From JBJXFK01 sp046155505 (GTDB lineage Bacteria; Planctomycetota; Phycisphaerae; UBA1845; Fen-1342): a stretch of 64,000 nucleotides of DNA. The DNA lies in contig JBJXFK010000060.1 of the NCBI GenBank assembly GCA_046155505.1, positions 16,261 to 80,260 of the forward strand. Reading direction: 5' to 3'. A model generated the notes under the pieces. It ran no database searches. It saw only the letters and a list, made by a program, of their open reading frames with translations, and had not been told where the DNA came from. The translations under genes were made by a program, and so were the position numbers. Numbering within the stretch: position 1 is the stretch's first letter; each line of letters begins with the position of its first letter. Shown here one piece after another: positions 50,210 to 59,691 of this stretch.

Positions 50210-53200
50210 ATGAATATGTGGCAGCGAATGGCGGCGGTGCTGTGGCTGACGAGTTTCGTCGGCGCGGCGGCGGCGCAGGAATTTTTCGTTCGCGGCCCGC
50301 TCAACGAATTCGGCAAGACGCCGATGACGCTGAGCGGCGCGAGTCAGTATGACAAGACGCTGCGCGCGTTTGAGCCGCTGCGTCCGTGGCGGTTTTTTGT
50401 CGAGTCGGCGAGCGGGTTGCGGTTTCCATTGACCGACGTGCGCGGCTTGACCGATCACATGGGCAATCTGAATGTGAGCTATCAGGCCGGGCCGTTTGCG
50501 GATGGCTATCAGCCGGTCGCCGATCGCGTCGGGTTCAGCGATCCGGGGCAGGATTGGGAGATCATCGGACAGGGATTCGACTGGCCCGATTTCACGTCCA
50601 ATCCGCGCGGGCGGATGACGCATCAGGGCAGCGGCGTCTATGCGGTCGAGCTGAATTTCGCCGTCGCAACGGTGCTCAACTTTCGCTTTCGACCGATCGT
50701 CGGGCAGATTCAAGACCCGAACGATCCCGGCAACCCGATCAACCCGGACACGCTGTCGGTCGGCGAGTGGTTTTCGGCTCTTGCGCCGAATATCAACCGC
50801 ACCGTGCAACCAGGGCGCATTCGGTTTGAGATTGACTTGCCCCGCGGACGTTGGCGCGTCGTGAGCAGTCCGCTGACCGGCGTGCGATTCGTGAATCGCA
50901 ACGCGCTGGGACCGACCGCCGACGGCCTGACTTGGGATACGGCGTTTCGCGAGTTGGCGGTCGCCCTGAACACGATCGGGGCCAATCCCGCGATTACGCA
51001 GGTGTGGGTGGCGGCGGGCACGTACCGGCCAACGGGCGCGGGCGGGGCCAATCGCGGATTGACGTTCAACATGCGCAGCAACCTGTCGGTGCTCGGCGGT
51101 TTTGCGGGCGGCGAACTGAGCGAGCCGCTGCGTCGACCGCGGGCGAACGTCACGACGCTGAGCGGCGATTTGAACGGCGACGATCTCGACGCGACCAACC
51201 CGGACGGCGATTGGCTGGGACAGACGGTCGCGCCGCCGTGGCTCGATGACAACAGCTTTCGCGTGGTGACGTTTGTCAACGTCGCGGCGACGGGCGCGCT
51301 GCGCGGCTTCGTCGTGCGCGGCGGAGCGGCGCGCGATGGCGATCCGATTCAAAATGGCGGCGGCATCATCATCAGCGGCGGCGCGCCGCGCGTGAGTGAG
51401 TGTGTCATCACGCGCAACTGGGCGGCGGTGGGCGGCGGGATCGACATCGGTTCGAGCGCGTCGCCATCGATTCAGAATTGCTCTGTCGCGGGCAACATGG
51501 GCGAGTTCGGCGGCGGCGGCGTGCGCGTGTTGTCTGGAACGCCCGTAATCATCAACACGATTTTCGCACGCAATTTGTGCAGCGAGGGCGGGGCGCGCGG
51601 CGGCGGTGTACTGACCGAGGGCGGCACGACGACATCGATGACAAATTGCACGTTCGTCGGCAACGCGATCACGGGTTTCAACCTCGGCGGCGGCATTTTC
51701 GCAAATGCGAATCACTCGCTCGCCAACTGCATTTTGTGGGGCAACACGGCATTCGGCGTCGGCGGGCTCGCGGCTCAGCGCTCTGGCGCGCCGCCGGTGA
51801 TTGCGTTTACGACGACCGAGGGTGATGCGGGGCCGCCGAATGGCAATAACGGCCTCGACCCGCAATTCGTGAACCCAGCCGGCCCGGACGGCACGCTCGG
51901 CACTATCGATGACGACTTGCGCGTGGTCGATTCGTCGCAGATGATCGACACGGCCAATCGCGACGCGGATACGAATCTCGCGCTAGCGGGCGTGCAACAG
52001 CTTGATACGGTCGTGACGGTCGATCTCGACGGTACGTCGCGTTTTGTCGATCCGCAGGCGCTGGGCGGCTTGGCGGCGGTCGATCGCGGTGCGTACGAGT
52101 ATCGGGCGGTGTTCTATGTGGACAATCTCAATGTCGCCGCGGGTTCGGGGCGGGCGTGGGGCAATGCGTTCAACACGCTCGACGAAGCACTCTTCGCGAT
52201 TGATGGATTGACGCTGCCGGGGCCGCGCGAGATTTGGATCGCGGGAAGCATCGTGCCGCATGTGCCGAATTTCGCATTGAATCCCGGCGATTTTCGTTCG
52301 CGGACCTATGTGATGCGCGATCGGCTGAGCATTCGCGGCGGGTTCGAGGCGTATGAGACCGCGATCGGACAGCGCGACCCGGGCCGCGTCGCGACGCAGC
52401 TCAGCGGCGATCTGTTGCAGAATGATCAGCCAGGTGGATTGAATCGGTTTGATAATTCGTATCACGTCGTTGCGATTGCGACACCGGTGAGCGGCGCGGC
52501 ACTCGATGGTTTGCTGATCACGAGTGGCAATGCGGACGGTTCGTCGCCGCTGCCGTTTAGTGATCGCGGCGGCGGTGTGTTGCTGGTCGAGGGCGGCGTC
52601 GACATCGTGCGCAGCCACGTTCGCGAGTGCAGTTCGCTCAACGAGGGCGGCGGCATTTACGCCGCGACTCAGACCACGCTCAGTCTCGATTCGACCGGCG
52701 TGTCGCTTTGTACTGCGACCAGCGGCGGAGCGATTCGCGCGGAGAATGAACTGCTCGTCGCGAACGATTGCGGGTTTCGAGAAAATGCAGCATTCAACGG
52801 CGGCGCGGTGCGATTTGAGTCGTCGGCACAGCTCAGCGAAGTTGATTTTTTTGAGAATGCAGCCGGGCGAGGCGCGGCGCTAGCTTGTCCGGCGCTGCTC
52901 GACCTGACGCTGACGCAAGCGGTTTTTGAGCGGAACCTCGGCACGACCGGGAGCGGGGCGATCGACATCGCCGCGCCCAGCGCGGGCACGCCGGTCACGT
53001 TGTCCGATGTTTGGATGTCCGGCAATTCCAACGGCGGCACGACGTTTCCGGCGAATGGTTCGATTCGATTTTGCAACGTGGCGCTCGGTCCCGGCTCGCT
53101 GCGATTGCAGGACGGCGTCCTGGAGCTGCGCACGACCGAGGTCATCGGCCAAGGTTCGCTGGTGCTCGACGAAGGCGCGACGCTACGCGTGGGCAACGTG

Positions 53201-56026
53201 TCACGCTCGCGAGCGCGGCCGAGCAAAGTGTGCGTACCGATCACGGGCACGGGGACGATTTATGTTGCGCCGGCGCAGACATTGATCGTCAATTGCGAAT
53301 GCCTGGATTTGTCGGGTTCGCCGACGCCGTGCACACAGGTGCTCGATCCGAGTTTTGCCGATGCTTGGGGCAAGTTGCTCGTCGAAGGTACGGTCGAGAT
53401 CGAGAACGCGAGCGTTCGCAATACCGATATTGTCGTGCGAAACCGAGTGACTGCGGCGTCGTGCGGCGATTCGGTGGGCGGGTTGCTGCTGGTGAAGTCC
53501 AGCGGCAGCGTGCTGCATAATCGCGTGACCGCGTATGGCGATCGGTACTTGCAACTGACGCCGGGCGCGGTTGGCACCAATACGAGCGGCAATCACTATC
53601 ACGTCATCATCGAGCCGGATCCATTTGCGGCGACCAATCTGGGCGAGATTTTCCTGGCACGCACGCCGCTGGGCGATACGACCGACGAGTGGGTGCTCAA
53701 GAGCTTTCGCGTCCGGGCTGGTGCAAAGGTCAACATCGTTCGCCGCGACGGGTTCGATGATCTCGGCGACGGCAACACGGTCTATTCCGAATCGGTGACG
53801 GTCGAGCCGGGCGGCGTGTTAAACGTCGCGACGGGGACGAATCTGGTTTGCGGCGGGCCGGGTTTGTGGGCGCAATGCACAGGGCCGGGAATCGTGAGCA
53901 CGCCGCTGCTCGGGTTTTCGCTCGAAGTGATCAAGATGGAGGACGATTGTGAATATGAAGTGCGCATCGACCCGCGCGACACCGACATCAACAATGTCGC
54001 CGGTTCGATTCAGCGCATCGACGTTCCGGCGCATGGCGGCGTGATGGAGATGCGTACGCTCAGCGCAACGTCGGTCGCGGCGAAGGGCACGTTCGCACCA
54101 TCGGGCGAGGACAAGGTGGTCGTCACGTTTCGTTACAAGTTCACTGAAGTGAGCGCGGGAACGCGGCTCGACGTTTACCTCAGCAACTCGCCGTACGTGG
54201 GCGAGCAGAACAATCTGCTGGCACGCGTGGTTGAACCGCCGGCGGGCAAGCCGGGTTCGCGGACGAGTTCGAAATTCGGCTGGTTCTTCGGGCGATTCCC
54301 GCGCAATCAGCTTGAGCTTGATGTGGGCAGCTACGTCGAGATCGTCTTGAACGGCGCGAATTCAAGCATCTACATCGATGATTTCGACCCGTACATCTCG
54401 TGCGAGTCGCTGCAATGCGGCGACATTTCGCTCAGCGGAACATTTGACCACGAGGATTATCTCGCCGCGCTGACCAGTTTTGGCGAGTCGTTCGCGCCGG
54501 TGAATGACGCGCTGCAATTCGACAAGGACTGCTACGACAAATTCGGCGTGCGCGATCGATACAGCGACGCAAACGACATCGTCGGGCGCGATGCGGCGCT
54601 CACGCAGGAACCGGGCGGCGAAATCGACCCCTGCGAGATCGCCGACTATGCGCCGAGCGCCGGTGAGGCGCGTACGCTGCCGACTGATACGAGCTATGTG
54701 ATCGCCGGTCACCCATATGAATCGGATTTGTCGGCTGACAATCGGCTGTATGCATATAGCTCCGCCAACTCGCTGTCGGCGACGCTGCTCGCGCCCGGGC
54801 CGGCGATCGATGCGACGATCATCGGCGGCAGGCGGCGCGGCTATGGTCGATTGATCGAGCGTCCCAGCGACGGCGCGGTCATTCAACTGCACGCAACATA
54901 CGGGCTGATCGATGTCGAGGCGGGCACGCTGCTCTACACGCCGCCGAGCGCGCCACTGGCCTATCCGCCGAGCGGGCCGGCGATCGCGAGCGTGTATGTC
55001 GGCCCGCGAGCCGTCTCGGGCGCGACGCAGGGCGAGCCGCTGACCGATGCGGTTTTTGATCCGACCGATCCGGACACGGTCTATGTCGCGCCCGTGTGGG
55101 TCGTGCCGGTGGTGGGGTCGCCTTATAGCGCGACGGCGGCGCTGAACATTTCGACCTCGACGCCGACCATCACGCAGCTTTACGGGCCGACGCCCAACGA
55201 CGTCGGCAACACGATCGAACTCGTCGAGCTCGGCGGCGAGATCGTCTATGCGCCGGACAAGTATCGCCCGCGCGAAATCGAAATCGACATGTTCGGTAAT
55301 CTGCTCGTCTCGTCGTCGCAGGCGATGAACGGCGAGCACTACATCATGGCGTTCAACACCAATGTCGCGTCGCAGCAGCCGGTGTACACGCTTGATCTGA
55401 CGACGATCACGCCGGCGAATGTGTGCTACCCGCTGGCTGCGCTGCTGTGGTCGCAAGTGAGTCCAAGCACGCTGATGTTCGCGTGCGCGAACAACACCGA
55501 TTCGATGAGCACGAGGGTGTATCGCTACAACGTGACGCGCAACGGCTCCAATGTCGTGACTGCGATTGCGTATTCCAGTCAGGTGACCATCACGCAGCCC
55601 GATCTCGGCGCGGCCGAAGGGCAAAAGACGCACATCGTCAGCATGGCCGAGAACTCGACCGGCACGGTGCGGGCGGTGGGCATGGTCGCGCCGGCGTATA
55701 CCGATGTGTCGTCGCTGCCGAGCGATTCATTCGCGATCCCGACGACGGCGATCGTGCCGAGCAGTGGGAGCGTCGCAGCGACGCAGATCGTCGGCATCGG
55801 GGCATTTCGATTGGCTATGCCGGTTTCGATTCTGTTTGTGCCGGTCGGTTGCCCGGAAGACTTGAACAGTGACGGCGTCGTGAATTTGACGGATCTCGCG
55901 ATCCTTCTTGCAAATTTCGGGCGCGTCGGCGGCGTGACGCAGGCAATGGGCGATATCAACAACGACGGGCGGATTGACCTGACTGACTTGGCGCTGCTGC
56001 TGGCGAAATTCGGCGTTTCGTGTTGA
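50210..56026 (+). CDS. Giant exported beta-helix protein with type I dockerin pair, 1938 residues
   Basis: A signal peptide (MAAVLWLTSFVGAAAAQ) is followed by a beta-sandwich (about 20-215) and polymorphic outer-membrane-type beta-helix segments with GGGI and SxxxNC repeats (about 220-640 and 640-980; NGGGIIISGGAPRVSECVIT, GGGIYAATQTT). A jelly-roll-like stretch lies near 1290-1410, and a propeller-like region (1500-1880) follows. The end is a calcium-binding dockerin pair, DLNSDGVVNLTDLAILLANF and DINNDGRIDLTDLALLLAKF. Such proteins are thought to bind polysaccharide or the cell surface. GGGAGG lies before the ATG at 50210; it is 51 bases after the prepilin-like gene and probably in its operon. 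Confidence 0.85.
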   Translation: MNMWQRMAAVLWLTSFVGAAAAQEFFVRGPLNEFGKTPMTLSGASQYDKTLRAFEPLRPWRFFVESASGLRFPLTDVRGLTDHMGNLNVSYQAGPFADGYQPVADRVGFSDPGQDWEIIGQGFDWPDFTSNPRGRMTHQGSGVYAVELNFAVATVLNFRFRPIVGQIQDPNDPGNPINPDTLSVGEWFSALAPNINRTVQPGRIRFEIDLPRGRWRVVSSPLTGVRFVNRNALGPTADGLTWDTAFRELAVALNTIGANPAITQVWVAAGTYRPTGAGGANRGLTFNMRSNLSVLGGFAGGELSEPLRRPRANVTTLSGDLNGDDLDATNPDGDWLGQTVAPPWLDDNSFRVVTFVNVAATGALRGFVVRGGAARDGDPIQNGGGIIISGGAPRVSECVITRNWAAVGGGIDIGSSASPSIQNCSVAGNMGEFGGGGVRVLSGTPVIINTIFARNLCSEGGARGGGVLTEGGTTTSMTNCTFVGNAITGFNLGGGIFANANHSLANCILWGNTAFGVGGLAAQRSGAPPVIAFTTTEGDAGPPNGNNGLDPQFVNPAGPDGTLGTIDDDLRVVDSSQMIDTANRDADTNLALAGVQQLDTVVTVDLDGTSRFVDPQALGGLAAVDRGAYEYRAVFYVDNLNVAAGSGRAWGNAFNTLDEALFAIDGLTLPGPREIWIAGSIVPHVPNFALNPGDFRSRTYVMRDRLSIRGGFEAYETAIGQRDPGRVATQLSGDLLQNDQPGGLNRFDNSYHVVAIATPVSGAALDGLLITSGNADGSSPLPFSDRGGGVLLVEGGVDIVRSHVRECSSLNEGGGIYAATQTTLSLDSTGVSLCTATSGGAIRAENELLVANDCGFRENAAFNGGAVRFESSAQLSEVDFFENAAGRGAALACPALLDLTLTQAVFERNLGTTGSGAIDIAAPSAGTPVTLSDVWMSGNSNGGTTFPANGSIRFCNVALGPGSLRLQDGVLELRTTEVIGQGSLVLDEGATLRVGNVSRSRARPSKVCVPITGTGTIYVAPAQTLIVNCECLDLSGSPTPCTQVLDPSFADAWGKLLVEGTVEIENASVRNTDIVVRNRVTAASCGDSVGGLLLVKSSGSVLHNRVTAYGDRYLQLTPGAVGTNTSGNHYHVIIEPDPFAATNLGEIFLARTPLGDTTDEWVLKSFRVRAGAKVNIVRRDGFDDLGDGNTVYSESVTVEPGGVLNVATGTNLVCGGPGLWAQCTGPGIVSTPLLGFSLEVIKMEDDCEYEVRIDPRDTDINNVAGSIQRIDVPAHGGVMEMRTLSATSVAAKGTFAPSGEDKVVVTFRYKFTEVSAGTRLDVYLSNSPYVGEQNNLLARVVEPPAGKPGSRTSSKFGWFFGRFPRNQLELDVGSYVEIVLNGANSSIYIDDFDPYISCESLQCGDISLSGTFDHEDYLAALTSFGESFAPVNDALQFDKDCYDKFGVRDRYSDANDIVGRDAALTQEPGGEIDPCEIADYAPSAGEARTLPTDTSYVIAGHPYESDLSADNRLYAYSSANSLSATLLAPGPAIDATIIGGRRRGYGRLIERPSDGAVIQLHATYGLIDVEAGTLLYTPPSAPLAYPPSGPAIASVYVGPRAVSGATQGEPLTDAVFDPTDPDTVYVAPVWVVPVVGSPYSATAALNISTSTPTITQLYGPTPNDVGNTIELVELGGEIVYAPDKYRPREIEIDMFGNLLVSSSQAMNGEHYIMAFNTNVASQQPVYTLDLTTITPANVCYPLAALLWSQVSPSTLMFACANNTDSMSTRVYRYNVTRNGSNVVTAIAYSSQVTITQPDLGAAEGQKTHIVSMAENSTGTVRAVGMVAPAYTDVSSLPSDSFAIPTTAIVPSSGSVAATQIVGIGAFRLAMPVSILFVPVGCPEDLNSDGVVNLTDLAILLANFGRVGGVTQAMGDINNDGRIDLTDLALLLAKFGVSC

Positions 56027-56037
56027 GCTGGTAAGTT

Positions 56038-56290
56038 GTGGAGCAGCCGCCATCGGCTGCGTTGTCCGCACACGTAACGCGGCTCGCCCGCGCTCGGGGT
56101 TCGGAAGCGGAGGACGTTACCCCAGTGGCTTGCGCTGGTGGTTTGGTGCGGGTGAGAGTTGCGGGTGCGGGCGAGGACGCCCACAGCACATCAAAACGGG
56201 CTGGAAGCCCATAGCACACGGACGCCCATAGCACACGGACGCTCATAGCACACGGACGCTCATAGCCCACGGAAGCTCAAAGCACACGCT
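56038..56290. repeat. Dispersed repeat block, copy A
   Basis: Includes AGCCGCCATCGGCTGC, GGCTCGCCCGCGCTCGGGGT, GTGCGGGTGAGAGTTGCGGG, AACGGGCTGGAAGCCCATAG, then tandem ACACGGACGCTCATAGC units (56217-56290). Bases 56148-56222 are about 90% identical to 57136-57212. It fills the gap after the giant gene. Confidence 0.9.
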
Positions 56291-56415
56291 TGCATCGCAG
56301 CGACCCGCGCGAGCATCGACTCTCGCCCAGTGCTAATATTCGCACCAAGTAGGCGACCGACGCCGCGCTTGTATTACGCCGCACTGGGCCGAGTGCGGCG
56401 GAGAGGACGACGACG

Positions 56416-56985
56416 ATGCCACGCGTGACCCGAAGAGACATGCTGAAATCGGGCGCCGTGCTGATGCTCGCGGGCGCGGCCGGGTGCTCGTCGCGCATTG
56501 CACACCACTCCAAGGAACACACGATGAGCCAGGGCAAACCCGGAGACTTCGACTTTCTCGCAGGAAACTGGAAGATCAAGCACAAACGCCTCAAAACGCC
56601 GCATACGAGCGATTGGGAAGAGTTCGAAGGCGAAGCCACATGCTGGACGATTCTCGGCGGCGTGGGCAGCGTCGAAGAGCTGCGGATTCCGTCGCGCAGT
56701 TTCTCGGGTATGGGACTGCGGCTGCTCGACATCGAGAAGGGTGTCTGGAACGATTTCTGGGTCAACGGTAAGAGCGGCGTGCTCACCACGCCGGGTCAAA
56801 CCGGAATTTTCGATAACGGCGTCGGAACGTTTACGGCTGACGACAAGGACGGCGACAAGCCCATCAAAGTGAAGGGCGTCTGGGACCGTATTACGCCGAC
56901 CAGTTGCCGTTGGTGGCAGTCGGTGTCGTGGGACGGCGGCGCGACGTGGGAAGAAAACTGGTTCATGGACTGGAGTCGGGCGTAG
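56416..56985 (+). CDS. Tat-exported lipoprotein, DUF1579-like
   Basis: 189 residues. The N-terminus TRRDMLKSGA fits the twin-arginine motif and leads to a lipobox (AGAAGC), so the protein is probably folded in the cytoplasm, exported by Tat and lipid-anchored. The mature part (DFDFLAGNWKIKHKRLKTP, then FEGEATCWTILGGVGSVEE and GMGLRLLDIEKGVWNDFWV) resembles DUF1579-type beta-barrel domains, of unknown ligand. The ATG at 56416 follows GGAGAGGACGACG. It stands between two related repeat blocks. Confidence 0.7.
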   Translation: MPRVTRRDMLKSGAVLMLAGAAGCSSRIAHHSKEHTMSQGKPGDFDFLAGNWKIKHKRLKTPHTSDWEEFEGEATCWTILGGVGSVEELRIPSRSFSGMGLRLLDIEKGVWNDFWVNGKSGVLTTPGQTGIFDNGVGTFTADDKDGDKPIKVKGVWDRITPTSCRWWQSVSWDGGATWEENWFMDWSRA

Positions 56986-57009
56986 GATCTGAGTCGTAGT
57001 TCACGCGGT

Positions 57010-57215
57010 CGCCGCCGCGTGTTGTACAGCAGCCGCCCTCGGGTGCTTTCTTCGAGTGGGCTTGTAACTTCGCTCGTTCGCGCTCGAGGTTCGGAAGTGA
57101 ACGACGTGACCTTGCCAGCTTGCGTGCATGGTATCGTGCGGGTGAGAGTAGCGGGTGCGGGCGACGACGCCCGCAGTACATCAGAACGGGCTGGAAGCCC
57201 ATAACACACGGAAGC
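57010..57215. repeat. Dispersed repeat block, copy B
   Basis: Same unit order as copy A at 56038: AGCCGCCCTCGGGTGCT palindrome, CTCGTTCGCGCTCGAGGTTC, GTGCGGGTGAGAGTAGCGGG, AACGGGCTGGAAGCCCATAA. Together the two copies flank the lipoprotein gene at 56416 as direct repeats. Confidence 0.9.
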
Positions 57216-57246
57216 ACGCCGGGGCCGAGAGCTCGCGACGCAACGC

Positions 57247-57918
57247 TTACGCCACACTGCGGCGATTGCGGACGCGCGGCGATGGACGACGGGCGGCGAC
57301 GCGGGCCAGCGATTCCTGCACGAACTGCTCGGTGTTCAGCACCGCCGCGCCCTTCACGTCCAACTGTCGCAAGACCATCGTCGCTTCATCATCGTTCCAG
57401 TGACCGCACGCGTCGGCGACGACCGTCACGCGGCGATTGCGACGCAGCAAACCGAGGACGAGCAGTCTCAACGAACCTTCGAGTGGAATGCCGAACACGA
57501 CGAATCGCCGCGCGGGCATTTCGGTGAGCAGGCGGTCGAGCTTTGCGTTGGTGAACGGGTCGCGATGAACCTTGGTGAAAATCGCTTGCTGATGTCGGGC
57601 GAGCACGTCTAACGGCACGCACAGGAAGTTGTCCGAATCGACGATCGTGTGATCAGGCAGCACGGTGAACGAAGCCATGTGCGTCAGCGGCGATGAGCCT
57701 TCGTCGGCATGCACGAAGTCGCGACCGATGTCGCGCGGGCGATGAACGTCCACGCAACTCAAAACCGGCAACTTGGCCCAGCGGGCAAGCGCCATGAGAT
57801 GCTTGGTGTTCTGCGAAACCTCGGCGGCGTTGATGCACGGCGGCTTGCCGTTGCCGACGAGATACTCGCGTTGCACGCACAGGTCGAACAATACGTCGGA
57901 CTTGCCCAAATCCAGCAT
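57247..57918 (-). CDS. Isochorismatase-like protein lacking the catalytic cysteine
   Basis: 223 residues with the cysteine hydrolase fold: an N-terminal VLFDLCVQREYLVG strand, LPVLSCVDVHRP, a Lys in AIFTKVHRDPF, and RVTVVADACGHWN near the end. The loop that should hold the nucleophile (usually V-[TA]-x-x-C-V) reads FGIPLEGSLRLL, with Ser in place of Cys. The hydrolase reaction is therefore unlikely; it may be a binding or scaffold protein. GGGAGGGG precedes the ATG at 57918. Confidence 0.75.
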   Translation of the reverse strand: MLDLGKSDVLFDLCVQREYLVGNGKPPCINAAEVSQNTKHLMALARWAKLPVLSCVDVHRPRDIGRDFVHADEGSSPLTHMASFTVLPDHTIVDSDNFLCVPLDVLARHQQAIFTKVHRDPFTNAKLDRLLTEMPARRFVVFGIPLEGSLRLLVLGLLRRNRRVTVVADACGHWNDDEATMVLRQLDVKGAAVLNTEQFVQESLARVAARRPSPRVRNRRSVA

Positions 57919-58318
57919 GAGCGTGGCCCCTCCCGAGGCGGCGCGCAGTGAGAGCGCGATGCCTTATGTGCCCAGCTTCTAAGGCAGAAACGGCGCGAGA
58001 CGGTCTTGGAATCGAACTGCGTTCCCCGAATCGCGGCGTAGAGGTGAGCGACGCCGCGAGTGCTTCTTTCCTTTGACCTTCGCTCGGCGAATTGTAGCCA
58101 CGCTAAATCGTGTCCAGCAATAGAGATGTGAGCTTTCGCGTGAATGAGAGCGTTTGCGAATGCGAGATTGTTGACAGGGCGTGATGGGCGGCGTTTTTAT
58201 GGGGCGAAGCGCTGTAAATTGTTGGCTAAGGCCCGATGCAGGGTGTGTTTGCGCGATTCGATGAGCGATCACCGGCGTGCGGCAGCGATGTTATGATGTG
58301 AGAGGAGAGACTGACTGA
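57919..58318. other. Intergenic region without recognised genes
   Basis: 400 bases between divergent genes. An open frame on the minus strand (57979-58272) has the composition of non-coding DNA (Arg, Ser, Pro rich, no domain). Nothing like a promoter, RNA gene or repeat of the window's families was seen here, which makes it one of few gaps free of repeats. Confidence 0.4.
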
Positions 58319-58933
58319 ATGGCAAGTGCGCCCAAGCTCATCTCGGTACCCCGCATCGGTCCGCGCGATCACGGTCGGCGGATGGATTTGGACGAGTTTG
58401 CACCGGCGCAGGTTGAGCCGGGATATCTATACGAGCTAGAAAACGGAGTCGTCGTGGTCGATGTGCCCGGCGTGCCGCATGAGCGGGTGATTGAGTTCGT
58501 CCGCGAGGAGCTTGCGTTTTACCGCCGGGCGAACCCCGGCGTCATCAACATGGTCTCGGGCGGATCAGGGAGTGTCGTGCGGGCGTGGGCGCTCCAGTCC
58601 GAGCGGCACCCGGACGTCTCGATCTATCTCAGTCCGCCGCCGAGTGACGATCCGCAAGCCTGGGACGACTGGATGCCTGATATCGTGATCGAAGTCGTAT
58701 CCAAGTCGAGCGCGAAGCGCGACTATGAGCGCAAGCCGAAGGACTATTTCGCGGTTGGCGTGCGGTAGTATTGGATTCTCGATCCGCTTCGTCGCAACGC
58801 GACCGTCATGCAGCGCCGCGGCGATCTGTGGACGACGAAGGCGATCGGGCAGCGCGGCTCGATTCGCACGACGCTGCTGCCGGGGTTTGTTCTCAAATTG
58901 CCGGAGGTATTTGGCACGCTGGGCCGCAAGTAG
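58319..58933 (+). pseudogene. Uma2-family (DUF820) nuclease gene interrupted by an amber codon
   Basis: Uma2 proteins are PD-(D/E)xK-fold nucleases of unknown role, common in Cyanobacteria and Planctomycetota. The first part is intact: DLDEFAPAQ, LYELENGVVVVD, and the core SERHPDVSIYL...MPDIVIEVVSKSS. After YFAVGVR comes TAG (58766-58768), then the frame goes on as YWILDPLRRNATV to a normal end GTLGRK at 58933. In relatives this place reads VREYW, so GAG to TAG is the simplest change. The full frame would be 204 residues. AGAGGAGA precedes the ATG. It may be a pseudogene or a readthrough product. Confidence 0.8.
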
Positions 58934-59142
58934 AGTTCCGCGCGTTAGACGCGCGGCGCATTCCGCAACGAATCCTCCGAACAAGCGTCAATCGTTCGTA
59001 CGGAATAGTCGCCGCGGTCGCGGGCACTTGTTTCGTCATCGATCATTCTTTTCGCACTCAAACGAAATTCTCTGGACAAATCCCGCCCGCGCGTCACTCA
59101 TAGTGTGATTCAGCCGCATTGACCCAACGGCGGGAGCACGCG

Positions 59143-59691
59143 GTGCAGGTCAGCGATGCGACACTGGTGATCGGAACACTCAGCGGCGACAAGTCGGCGT
59201 TTGCCGAGTTGTATGACCGCCGGGCGCGCGTGATCCGGGCGATTTGCTATGACTTCTCGCGCGATGCGACCGCCGCGGCCGACCTGACGCAGGAGACGTT
59301 CCTGCGCGCCTGGCGAAATCTGAACACGCTGCGCGATCCGGAGCGATTCGGGCCGTGGCTGATCGGCATCGCCAGGCAAGTCTGCAACGAGTGGCGACGC
59401 GGGCGTTATCGGCGGATCCGGCTGATCGATCATCCGCCCGACGACGCACGCACCGCCGCCGACCGCTTCCGCGGCGATCCGCCGGACGAAGCGCTCGAGG
59501 AATTGCGGCTGGCGATTGCGAAGTTGCCGGAGGACGAGCGAACCGCCCTCCACGGCTTCTACCTGCAGGAGATGGACGTGGATCGCGCTCGCTCGCTGCT
59601 CGGCACTTCGCGATCGGGACTCTATGCACTACTTGCCCGCGCACGCGATCGGTTGCGGCGGGCACTCTCGTCGCACGAGGTGAAGCCATGA
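59143..59691 (+). CDS. ECF-family RNA polymerase sigma factor
   Basis: 182 residues. Region 2 is at about 10-80 (FAELYDRRARVIRAICYDF, DLTQETFLRAWRNL) and region 4 at 120-175 (LAIAKLPEDERTALHGFYLQ, then an SRSGLYALLARARDRL helix-turn-helix). It directs transcription to a small set of promoters, often in envelope stress. GTG at 59143 is preferred because GGGAG lies six bases before it. The stop overlaps the start of the next gene by four bases (ATGA), linking it to a membrane protein that probably regulates it. Confidence 0.9.
   Translation: MQVSDATLVIGTLSGDKSAFAELYDRRARVIRAICYDFSRDATAAADLTQETFLRAWRNLNTLRDPERFGPWLIGIARQVCNEWRRGRYRRIRLIDHPPDDARTAADRFRGDPPDEALEELRLAIAKLPEDERTALHGFYLQEMDVDRARSLLGTSRSGLYALLARARDRLRRALSSHEVKP

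Noticed and set aside
54362..55633. Minus-strand open frame of 423 codons inside the giant dockerin gene
   Set aside because: Arg-rich shadow of the plus-strand gene; no ribosome site or motif.
57979..58272. Minus-strand open frame of 97 codons in the repeat-free gap
   Set aside because: No ribosome site, no domain, codon use unlike neighbours.
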